From Geothermovivens sp964644845 (GTDB taxonomy: Bacteria > Zhuqueibacterota > Zhuqueibacteria > Oleimicrobiales > Geothermoviventaceae), in the NCBI GenBank assembly GCA_964644845.1, contig CAZXXS010000038.1, positions 1 through 64,000 on the forward strand: DNA of 64,000 nt, read 5' to 3'. Below, in pieces: positions 42,315 through 49,884 of the stretch. The position numbers and the translations under genes are program-made. The notes under the pieces were generated by a model. It did no database searches. It saw only the letters and a list, made by a program, of their open reading frames with translations, and was not told where the DNA came from. Each line of letters begins with the position of its first letter. The stretch's first letter is position 1.

Positions 42315-43301
42315 TCAACTTCTGCCGCGGTGCTTCCGGTATTGATCCGCAAACACCGCCACCACGATGATGCCGCCGATGGCGATCTGTTGCCAGAACG
42401 CCGAAATGTCCAGCAAGTTACATCCGTTCCGGAGCACCCCCATGATCAGCGCCCCGATGATGGCGCCCAGCACGGTTCCTTCGCCCCCGCTCAAACTCGC
42501 GCCGCCGATGACACAGGCAGCAATCACGTCAAGCTCGTAGCCCGTACCCGCTGTGGGCTGTCCCGTACTCAGTCGGGAAGCCATCAGCACACCGGCAAAC
42601 CCGTAGAGGAGTCCAGCGTAGGTGTAGATTCGTGTGAGCATCCGGCGAACGTTGATGCCAGAAAGCCGGGTGGCCTCGGCGTTGCTGCCGAGGGCAAACA
42701 CGTAGCGACCAAAACGCGTCCGTGTGAGAACAAAATGCCCGATCACGGCCAGAATCACCAGGATCACCACGGGGATGGGCACCAATCCCACAAGCCGGCC
42801 GCCGCCCAGGTAGTTGAACGCTTTGGGCAGTCCGAAAATCGGCACACCGCCGGTGAGGAGCAAGGCCGCCCCGCGCGCGATGCCCATCATGCCCAAAGTC
42901 GCGATGAACGGGGGGATGAACCCGTAGGCGATCATCAAGCCGTTGATCAGCCCGGCGATTCCGCCGACCAGCGTTCCCACCACAACACCGAGCCAGATCG
43001 GCACACCGGCCACAATCAGCATGGTCGAAATGACACCGGCCAGAGCCATCACCGAACCCACGGACAGATCGATTCCCGCGGACACGATGATCATCATCTG
43101 CCCGATGGCCATGATGGCGATCACGGCCATTTGCAAACCGATCGCGAAAAGGTTGTTCACCGTCAGGAAGTGAGGGGACAGAATGCTCAACGCAACGGCC
43201 ATGATCAGCAGGCTTGTGTAGGGGGCCAGTTTGCGGCTCACGCCAGCGGCCAGCCAGGCCGGAAGTCTGCCACGCTTTCCCGATTGCACCGCCTCACTCA
43301 T
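42315..43301 (-). CDS. Ribose-type sugar ABC transporter, permease
   Basis: 328 residues with eight to ten membrane helices and the RbsC-family motifs (SAGIDLSVGSVMALAG, GFIPPFIATLGMMGIARG, ALGSNAEATRLSGINVRR, IGGASLSGGEGTVLGAIIGAL). The ATG at 43301 overlaps the ATPase stop (ATGA) and has GAGGTG upstream, so the two are translationally coupled. The longer frame lies inside the ATPase gene. Confidence 0.93.
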   Translation of the reverse strand: MSEAVQSGKRGRLPAWLAAGVSRKLAPYTSLLIMAVALSILSPHFLTVNNLFAIGLQMAVIAIMAIGQMMIIVSAGIDLSVGSVMALAGVISTMLIVAGVPIWLGVVVGTLVGGIAGLINGLMIAYGFIPPFIATLGMMGIARGAALLLTGGVPIFGLPKAFNYLGGGRLVGLVPIPVVILVILAVIGHFVLTRTRFGRYVFALGSNAEATRLSGINVRRMLTRIYTYAGLLYGFAGVLMASRLSTGQPTAGTGYELDVIAACVIGGASLSGGEGTVLGAIIGALIMGVLRNGCNLLDISAFWQQIAIGGIIVVAVFADQYRKHRGRS

Positions 43302-44827
43302 TCGTGCACCTCGACGTTTTCCGTACCCAAAGTCGCGTAGGTCAGAATCTTCTCCTGGGTTGCATCCTCCCGTGGCAGTTCGGCAACGATCCGTCCCTGA
43401 TTCATCACCAGAATGCGGTCGCACACCCCCAGCAGCTCCGGCAGGTAAGAGCTGATCAGCAGGATGGCAGCTCCTCGTTGCGCCAGTTTTCCGACGAGCT
43501 CGAAGATTTCCGTCTTTGCCCCTACGTCCACACCACGCGTCGGTTCGTCAAAAAGCAGGATCTTCGCGTCCGTCGCCAGCCACTTGGCCAACACGACCTT
43601 CTGCTGATTGCCGCCACTGAGGTACTGCACTTGCTGGTGAATGCTCGGCGTGCGGATTCGCAGCGTTTCGACAAAATGTTCAGCGGCTTTGCGTTCGGCT
43701 TCCGTCCGGATCACCGGACCAGTACAGAACTTATCCAGGGCTGCCAGTGTGATGTTCTCCACCACGGTCATGGTCAGCGCCAGGCTGAACAGTTTGCGGT
43801 CCTCGCTCAGGTAAGCAATGCCCGCCCGAATAGCGTCTTCTGGCGAACCAATCTCCACTGGTTGGCCATCAACCCTGACTTCTCCCGCGTCCAGCGGATC
43901 GGCTCCGAAAATCGCCCTGGCGAGCTCCGTTCGCCCGGCACCCACAAGGCCCGCCAGCCCGACAATCTCGCCGCTGCGGATGCTCAATGAGACGTCGTGC
44001 AACACGCCTTCGCGGTGGAGACGAATTGCCTCCAGCCGCACAGAGCCGATCTCGGTCTTAACTTTCGGGTAGAGCTGATCCAGCTTGCGTCCTACCATCA
44101 GTCGAATGAGTTCATCGGCTGGGGTATTCGCGGGCACGGTTTCCACAACCTGCCCATCCCGAAGAACGGTCACGCGATCACCGATCCGGGGAATCTCTTC
44201 CAAACGGTGCGAGATGTAAATGAACGAAACTCCGTCGTCCTTGAGCTGTTCGATGATCTCGAAAAGCCGATCGATCTCCGCTTCGGAAAGCGCGGCTGTG
44301 GGCTCGTCGAGGATCAAAATGCTCGCATCTGCAGAAAGAGCCTTTGCGATCTCCACCAGCTGGGCCTGCGCCACCGTCAGGCTGTCCACGCGTGTCTCCG
44401 GTGAAACCTCAAGCCGCAACCGACGCAGCAGGTCAGCCGCTTCGCGATTCATGCGCCTGCGGTCGACCAGGTTGAGGGGGCTGGCGTACGTCCGCTCGCG
44501 CCCCAGGAAGATGTTCTCCGCGATTGTCATGTGCGGCGCCAGGTTGAACTCCTGGTACACCATGCTGATGCCGTTCTCGAGGGCCTCATGTGGGCTGGAA
44601 ATGTCTACCGGTACGCCGCTGAGCAGGATCTCCCCTTCGTCGCGAGGTAGAGCGCCCATCACGATTTTCATTAGCGTGGACTTGCCCGCACCGTTTTCCC
44701 CGAGCAGCACGTGCACTTCACCGCGCCGCACCTGCAGACTCACGCCCTGCAAAGCCTGCACACCGGGAAAACGCTTCGAAATCCCGCGCAGTTCGAGTAC
44801 GATGTCGCTGTCTTCTCCGCCAGCCAT
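43298..44827 (-). CDS. Ribose-type sugar ABC transporter, double ATPase
   Basis: 509 residues, two ABC domains as in RbsA/XylG/MglA. Domain 1 has Walker A GENGAGKST, Walker B ILILDEPTAAL and a degenerate signature (LTVAQAQLVEIAKAL). Domain 2 has the degenerate P-loop GLVGAGRTELAR usual for the family and a perfect signature LSGGNQQKV with LLFDEPTRGVDVGAK. ATG 44827 with GAGG six bases upstream is preferred; ATG 44845 is also in frame. Confidence 0.93.
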   Translation of the reverse strand: MAGGEDSDIVLELRGISKRFPGVQALQGVSLQVRRGEVHVLLGENGAGKSTLMKIVMGALPRDEGEILLSGVPVDISSPHEALENGISMVYQEFNLAPHMTIAENIFLGRERTYASPLNLVDRRRMNREAADLLRRLRLEVSPETRVDSLTVAQAQLVEIAKALSADASILILDEPTAALSEAEIDRLFEIIEQLKDDGVSFIYISHRLEEIPRIGDRVTVLRDGQVVETVPANTPADELIRLMVGRKLDQLYPKVKTEIGSVRLEAIRLHREGVLHDVSLSIRSGEIVGLAGLVGAGRTELARAIFGADPLDAGEVRVDGQPVEIGSPEDAIRAGIAYLSEDRKLFSLALTMTVVENITLAALDKFCTGPVIRTEAERKAAEHFVETLRIRTPSIHQQVQYLSGGNQQKVVLAKWLATDAKILLFDEPTRGVDVGAKTEIFELVGKLAQRGAAILLISSYLPELLGVCDRILVMNQGRIVAELPREDATQEKILTYATLGTENVEVHE

Positions 44828-44998
44828 GAATGCCTCGTTCAACATCGTCCGACAAGTCCCGTTTCGGTTCCGTGACGCAAGGAGATCGCCTCTCCCGCCA
44901 GGTCACCCAATCCGTACCGCCTCGTGCGGTCTGAACGGTCGGTTCCCACGCAGAAGGACGTTGCGGGTGTCCTACTTCGGACGGCGCCCCGGGCCAAC

Positions 44999-45022
44999 AA
45001 AAAAGCCCACACAAGGCAGGCT
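44999..45022 (-). terminator. Rho-independent terminator of radC
   Basis: On the minus strand AGCCTGC-CTTGT-GTGGGCT (two G-U pairs) is followed by TTTTTTG. It lies ~40 bases past the radC stop and separates it from the transporter operon. Confidence 0.65.
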
Positions 45023-45059
45023 AAGATAGTCAAAGAGTGTGCCTTTTCGGGAAAGCACG

Positions 45060-45746
45060 TCACAGCAAACCGTAGTCCGCAAAACTGAAGTAGTCGTCCC
45101 GTCCGATGATGACATGGTCGAGCAGCGAAATGTCCATCGCCTCGCAAGCGCGCTTCATCCGCTCGGTGACGGCGCGATCTTCCGGCGAAGGTGTCGGATC
45201 GCCGCTCGGGTGGTTGTGGATCAAGATCAAAGCAGCCGCGGCCAGACGCAAGGCCTCACGCAGCACTTCCCGGGGACTGGCCACGCTCTCGGTCAGGCTG
45301 CCCTCAAAAATCGCTTTGTTGGCAAGCACGTCGTGGCGCTGGGTGAGGTACAAAACGCGAAATTCCTCGCGCTGCAAGTCGCGCATGAGCGGCCCGACCA
45401 CGTGGTAAACGTCGGCGCTGTTGTGCACACGCAGGCTGTCTTCGCCACGCTCCAGCCGAAAACGCTTGCCGATTTCCAGCGCCGCCTTGATCTGGGCCGC
45501 CTTGGCGGGACCCACGTTCGGAAAAGCCGTCAGCTCCGCCGTGGACAGACGCTCCAGACCACGGAACCCACCCGCTTCTGTGAGCAGGTGGCGCGCCAGG
45601 TCCATGGCCGAGCCCTCGCGGCCACCAACGCGCAGAATAATCGCGAGCAACTCAGCGTCTGACAGTACCTCCGCGCCAGCTCGTAACAAACGTTCCCGCG
45701 GCCGTTCGTCTTCTGGCCAGTCTGGGATCTTTCGCACGTAACTCAC
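45060..45746 (-). CDS. radC: RadC/DUF2466 JAB-domain protein
   Basis: 228 residues. An N-terminal helix-hairpin-helix region (ELTAFPNVGPAKAAQIKAALE) precedes a JAB/MPN metallo-domain with the full motif HNHPSGDPTPSPED. The family was named for a DNA-repair phenotype later disputed; its biochemical role is unsettled. The GTG at 45746 stands nine bases after AAGGAGG; another GTG two codons upstream is too close to that site. A good promoter lies at 45779-45807. Confidence 0.92.
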   Translation of the reverse strand: MSYVRKIPDWPEDERPRERLLRAGAEVLSDAELLAIILRVGGREGSAMDLARHLLTEAGGFRGLERLSTAELTAFPNVGPAKAAQIKAALEIGKRFRLERGEDSLRVHNSADVYHVVGPLMRDLQREEFRVLYLTQRHDVLANKAIFEGSLTESVASPREVLREALRLAAAALILIHNHPSGDPTPSPEDRAVTERMKRACEAMDISLLDHVIIGRDDYFSFADYGLL

Positions 45747-45778
45747 GAACACACCCCTCCTTCCCCTTCTGGTACGAA

Positions 45779-45807
45779 AATGTACGGGAATGCGTGCGGA
45801 ATGTCAA
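45779..45807 (-). promoter_or_regulatory. Sigma-70-type promoter of radC
   Basis: TTGACA, exact 17-base spacer, TACATT on the minus strand; start of transcription near 45772, ~26 bases before the GTG start. Confidence 0.6.
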
Positions 45808-46148
45808 GGGGAATCGCGGGCCTGACGCCTCCCCCACTTTCCCGGGGACAGCCTACACCCTACCGAGCGCTGGGAAATTGGCCCAGAAAGGGACCACCGA
45901 TGGAAGCAAATCAACGCAGGTACACGAGGATCGCTTCAGGAGAACAGCCGGAGTAAAGTGCTCCCATCAACTCTAACTTTGGTAAAGGCCAGGCCTTGTC
46001 TCGACCCCGAGTGGGGATCAGAAATGCTGAACTAATTGTCAAGGGCGTCCTCCAAAACGCCTAACCTTTGCTTTGAGTTTCGCCCCGCTGCTTTCTGCCT
46101 CCCGGCATTCACTCCCGTCAAAATTATCGTGTTTTGCCCAGATTCCCC

Positions 46149-46176
46149 TTGAAAATCCCGCTGAACATTCTCAAAT
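46149..46176 (+). promoter_or_regulatory. Possible promoter of kptA
   Basis: TTGAAA, 16-base spacer, TCAAAT. A moderate match about 40 bases upstream of the kptA start. Confidence 0.3.
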
Positions 46177-46215
46177 TTGGCGCGCTGGCAAGCATCGTGG
46201 AGAAGGGAGGGTGCA

Positions 46216-46782
46216 GTGCCCCGAAGAAACGCGAGGGAAAAGCTCAGTCGGCGCCTGTCCTACCTTCTACGCCACAACCCGGCCGCGCTGGGGCTCGAAC
46301 TGGACGAGCTGGGCTACACACGGATCAGCGTCGAGGAGCTCGCGAAACGGCTGGGCGTGCCAACCGACGCGGTTGTGGACGTGGTTCGCAACGATCCTAA
46401 AGGCCGTTTTACCGTCCGGAACGGCCGAATCCGGGCTAACTACGGCCACAGCATCCCGTTGGGGCGAGGCATCTGGGAAACCCAGCCACCAACAAACGTC
46501 GACGCCTTGCCCCGTCTTCTCTACCACGGCACAACGCGAACGCGCGCACAGCGCATTCGCCGGGAAGGGCTCTTACCGAAGGGCCGTCAGTTTGTGCATC
46601 TTTCCACAACGAAGGACACCGCCGTTGAAGTCGGACGACGTTACACGACAAACCCTGTGTTGCTTGTGATCGACGTTCCCTGCGCACTGAGCCGCGGTGT
46701 ACGCATGTGGATCGCCTCGCCAGGCATCATCGTGAGCACGGCGGTGCCGCCGGAGTGCATCCGGCCCGCCGACACTCGCTGA
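46216..46782 (+). CDS. kptA: RNA 2'-phosphotransferase KptA/Tpt1
   Basis: 188 residues. It starts at GTG 46216, five bases after GGAGG. The N-terminal winged-helix part opens LSRRLSYLLRHNPAALGL; the NAD-binding part has LYHGTTRTRAQRI and FVHLSTTKDTA, with the conserved Arg and His residues. KptA removes an internal 2'-phosphate from RNA by transferring it to NAD+. Bacteria lack the eukaryotic tRNA-splicing ligase that makes such ends, so the native substrate is unclear. It stands 99 bases before a GH3 gene and may share its transcript. Confidence 0.92.
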   Translation: MPRRNAREKLSRRLSYLLRHNPAALGLELDELGYTRISVEELAKRLGVPTDAVVDVVRNDPKGRFTVRNGRIRANYGHSIPLGRGIWETQPPTNVDALPRLLYHGTTRTRAQRIRREGLLPKGRQFVHLSTTKDTAVEVGRRYTTNPVLLVIDVPCALSRGVRMWIASPGIIVSTAVPPECIRPADTR

Positions 46783-46881
46783 GCACTGGTTTTGACGCCT
46801 CGATTGAGTTACGGTTTTTCCCGACGCACCAGCGCTCTTTTTGCTTCCTGCCATTTGAGGAAAACGCACGGAGGACCTGTC

Positions 46882-49539
46882 ATGTTACTGGCCCGGACTC
46901 TACCACGAGCCCTGACACTCACCCTCACGCTTCTCTTGCTGGCTGTCGGTTGCACCCGACAAAAGCCAGCCTACCGTAACCCGGAACTCTCCGTTGATCA
47001 GCGTGTGCGGGATCTCGTCTCTCGGATGACCCTGGAAGAAAAGATCTCCCAGATGGTTCATCCCGCAAAAGCGGTCAAGCGACTGGGCATTCCGGCTTAC
47101 AACTGGTGGGGCGAAGCGTTGCACGGCGTCGCTCGCGCGGGCGTAGCCACGGTTTTCCCGCAGTCCATCGGCCTGGCAGCCACCTGGGACACCGACCTGA
47201 TGTTCCGCGTTGCCACCGTGATTTCCGACGAAGCCCGGGCCAAACACCACGAGTTCGTCCGGCACGGTTTGCGGGGCCAGTACCAGGGATTGACGTTCTG
47301 GTCGCCGAACATCAACATTTTCCGAGATCCCCGTTGGGGTCGAGGAATGGAAACCTACGGCGAGGACCCTTTTCTCACAGGCAGTCTCGCCGTGGAGTTC
47401 GTGAAGGGCATGCAGGGCGACGATCCGCACTACCTCAAAGTCGTCGCCACGCCGAAACACTTCGCGGTTCACTCCGGCCCCGAGCCCGACAGACACACCT
47501 TCAATGCCGTGGTGGATGACCACGATCTTTGGGCCACGTACCTGCCGGCTTTCGAAATGAGCGTGCGGTGGGCCAGGGCTTATTCCGTCATGTGCGCTTA
47601 CAACCGCTTTCGCGGCGACGCGTGCTGCGGCAGCCGTTTTCTGCTCACCGACGTGTTGCGCGGCACGTGGGGCTTCGAGGGCTACGTGGTGTCGGACTGC
47701 GGGGCAATCCGCAACATCTGGAAGACCCACAAGATTGTGAAAACGGGTCCGGAAGCGGCCGCACTGGCCGTCAAGGCCGGCACCGACCTCAATTGCGGCA
47801 GCCAGTACGACAGTCTCAAGCAGGCCGTGAAACTGGGCTTACTCACAGAAGCTGAGATCGACACCGCGGTCACTCGACTCTTTCGGGCGCGGTTCAGACT
47901 GGGCATGTTCGATCCTCCGGATCGCGTTCCGTACGCCAGCATCCCGTTCGAGGCCAACAACACCCCAGAACACGCAGCCCTCGCGCTCGAGGCAGCTCAC
48001 AAGTCGATCGTCCTCCTGAAAAACGACCGCAGTCTGCTACCTCTGCCGAAAAATCTCAAACGCCTGGCCGTGATCGGACCGAACGCTGACGATGAAATCG
48101 CCCTGCTCGGCAATTACCACGGCGTACCGTCGGACCCGGTAACGCTGTTGCGCGGGATCCGCGAGAAACTCCCCTCCGCTCGCGTTTCCTTCGCTCTGGG
48201 TCCCGATTTCGCCCAGAACATGCCCGCTTTTGAGGTCGTCCCCGCGACGGCGCTTTCGCCGGACACCGCTTCGGCCACACACGGTTTGCGGGCCGAGTAC
48301 TTTGCCAAGCCGGATCTCAAAGGAAAACCAAAGCTAACCCGTGTCGACTCGGTCATCGACTTCAACTGGCTTCTCAACCCGCCGACGGAGAAGTTCGCAG
48401 ACGGCGTTTTCTCGGCCCGCTGGCGGGGCTGGTTGCAAGCGCCGCACTCGGGCACCTACTACCTGGGAGCGTACGGGTTTCGCGGTTTCAGAATCGTTTT
48501 CGCGGATTCCGAACTGGTGAAATTCGACGGCAGGACCAACCCGCGCCTGCAGTACAAAGAGCTCACACTGGAAGCCGGCAAGTGGTACCCGATCACCGTA
48601 GAGTACAACGGCATAAAACGGCACACGCAACAGCGACCGAGTTTGCAGCTCCTTTGGTCGCGGCCAGCTGCGCTGCGGGAACGCGAAGCCCTGGCCGCAG
48701 CACGGGACGCTGACATTGTCGTTCTGGCGCTGGGTCTTTCACCTCGGCTCGAGGGGGAAGAGCGCCGGATCGACATCCCCGGCTTCAAAGGCGGCGACCG
48801 CACGGATCTTGGCCTGCCCAAACCACAGGAGCTTTTTCTCGAAAAGGTGGTTGGGCTCGGCAAACCGGTTGTCCTGGTGCTTTTCAACGGGAGCGCACTC
48901 GCTGTAGACTGGGCCAGCCAGCACGTGCACGCAATCGTCGAGGCCTGGTACCCCGGACAGGCGGGTGGCCAGGCCGTGGCCGACGTTCTGTTTGGTGATG
49001 TGAACCCAGGCGGACGTCTGCCGGTCACGTTTTACAAATCCGTGGATCAGATCCCGGATTTCACCGACTACGGCATGGCCGGGCGCACCTACCGCTACTT
49101 CCGAGGTCAACCTCTCTTTCCCTTCGGCTACGGACTGAGCTACACCCGCTTCCGCTACGGGAAACCAGAGGTGCCGCCCACCCTTGAGATCGGCGACAGC
49201 CTTCGCGTGAGGGTTCAAGTGCAGAACGTTGGCCGTCGTGACGGCGATGAAGTGGTGCAGATCTACGCGCACAATCCGCGCGCCAGGGAAATCCGCTGGC
49301 TCGTGGCGTACAAGCGCGTCCACCTGAAAGCAGGCGAGAAGCGAAACGTGCAGCTCACGATCTCCCCCTGGGCCCTCGCCTACGTGAACGCAGACGGCAA
49401 GCGCGTGCTCGAACCGGGTCGCCTGGGCCTTAGCGTAGGCGGGAAACAGCCCGGTTTCCACGGCCTGGCAGATGCGTGGACAACCGAGGTTCACCAGGTC
49501 ACCACAACTCTGGTCGGCCCACAAATCCATTTTGAGTAG
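46882..49539 (+). CDS. GH3 glycosidase with PA14 insert, lipoprotein
   Basis: 885 residues. Signal MLLARTLPRALTLTLTLLLLA with lipobox AVGC predicts lipid anchoring. The GH3 N-domain has its nucleophile in YVVSDCGAI (Asp272); the C-domain is split by a PA14 domain (~470-600; GLRAEYF at its start, YYLGAYGFRGFRI), and a fibronectin-III-like domain closes the protein (GGKQPGF). This is the beta-xylosidase/beta-glucosidase arrangement. ATG 46882 has GGAGG seven bases upstream. The paralogue at 49885-52506 lacks the signal. Confidence 0.92.
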   Translation: MLLARTLPRALTLTLTLLLLAVGCTRQKPAYRNPELSVDQRVRDLVSRMTLEEKISQMVHPAKAVKRLGIPAYNWWGEALHGVARAGVATVFPQSIGLAATWDTDLMFRVATVISDEARAKHHEFVRHGLRGQYQGLTFWSPNINIFRDPRWGRGMETYGEDPFLTGSLAVEFVKGMQGDDPHYLKVVATPKHFAVHSGPEPDRHTFNAVVDDHDLWATYLPAFEMSVRWARAYSVMCAYNRFRGDACCGSRFLLTDVLRGTWGFEGYVVSDCGAIRNIWKTHKIVKTGPEAAALAVKAGTDLNCGSQYDSLKQAVKLGLLTEAEIDTAVTRLFRARFRLGMFDPPDRVPYASIPFEANNTPEHAALALEAAHKSIVLLKNDRSLLPLPKNLKRLAVIGPNADDEIALLGNYHGVPSDPVTLLRGIREKLPSARVSFALGPDFAQNMPAFEVVPATALSPDTASATHGLRAEYFAKPDLKGKPKLTRVDSVIDFNWLLNPPTEKFADGVFSARWRGWLQAPHSGTYYLGAYGFRGFRIVFADSELVKFDGRTNPRLQYKELTLEAGKWYPITVEYNGIKRHTQQRPSLQLLWSRPAALREREALAAARDADIVVLALGLSPRLEGEERRIDIPGFKGGDRTDLGLPKPQELFLEKVVGLGKPVVLVLFNGSALAVDWASQHVHAIVEAWYPGQAGGQAVADVLFGDVNPGGRLPVTFYKSVDQIPDFTDYGMAGRTYRYFRGQPLFPFGYGLSYTRFRYGKPEVPPTLEIGDSLRVRVQVQNVGRRDGDEVVQIYAHNPRAREIRWLVAYKRVHLKAGEKRNVQLTISPWALAYVNADGKRVLEPGRLGLSVGGKQPGFHGLADAWTTEVHQVTTTLVGPQIHFE

Positions 49540-49884
49540 CTCCGTCCAAACGCCCCAAGGGCAGACGTTTGTTGCAACAGGACCGGGCAGGACCCACCGC
49601 AGGAGGGAACCGAAGATCGCAGGCGCCAGGCGGATTGCTTCTGCCCAGGTCACCTCGACGGAAAGGTTCATTCAAGGTCGGTCGTTCCGCGGGCGGTTGT
49701 GAAACCGCTGGCCTTGCAAGGGGTTGCGCATCAAAGCGTAGCCAAAGGGCACAGGCACAGTCCACAGTCCAGAGCACTGGAAAGAATCGACGACTTAAAG
49801 CGTTTTTTTCCCGGTAGTGTCGTCACCCGTCTACCGAAACAACAGCCATTCCGACACCACACAGACTAACTGAGGCCTGAACAC
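49540..49884. other. Spacer between the two GH3 genes
   Basis: 345 bases. It holds the hairpin at 49547-49571, a T7 run at 49803-49809 and CGGTAG-N13-CTACCG (49812-49836) close to the second gene. No open frame of note. Confidence 0.45.
49547..49571 (+). terminator. Weak terminator-like hairpin after the first GH3 gene
   Basis: CAAACG...CGTTTG with an inner CCC/GGG pair, eight bases past the stop, followed by TTGC. The missing T-run makes it doubtful. Confidence 0.3.

Larger units (their letters stand above)
45747..46215. other. Divergent radC-kptA control region
   Basis: 469 bases. Besides the two promoter candidates it holds CCCC-GAGT-GGGG (near 46004) and GGCGT-N8-ACGCC (near 46045). Open frames on the plus strand here are not gene-like. 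Confidence 0.45.

Noticed and set aside
46073..46669. Plus-strand ORF overlapping kptA in another frame
   Set aside because: No ribosome site and random composition; kptA has the conserved RHNP, YHGT and HLS motifs in its own frame.
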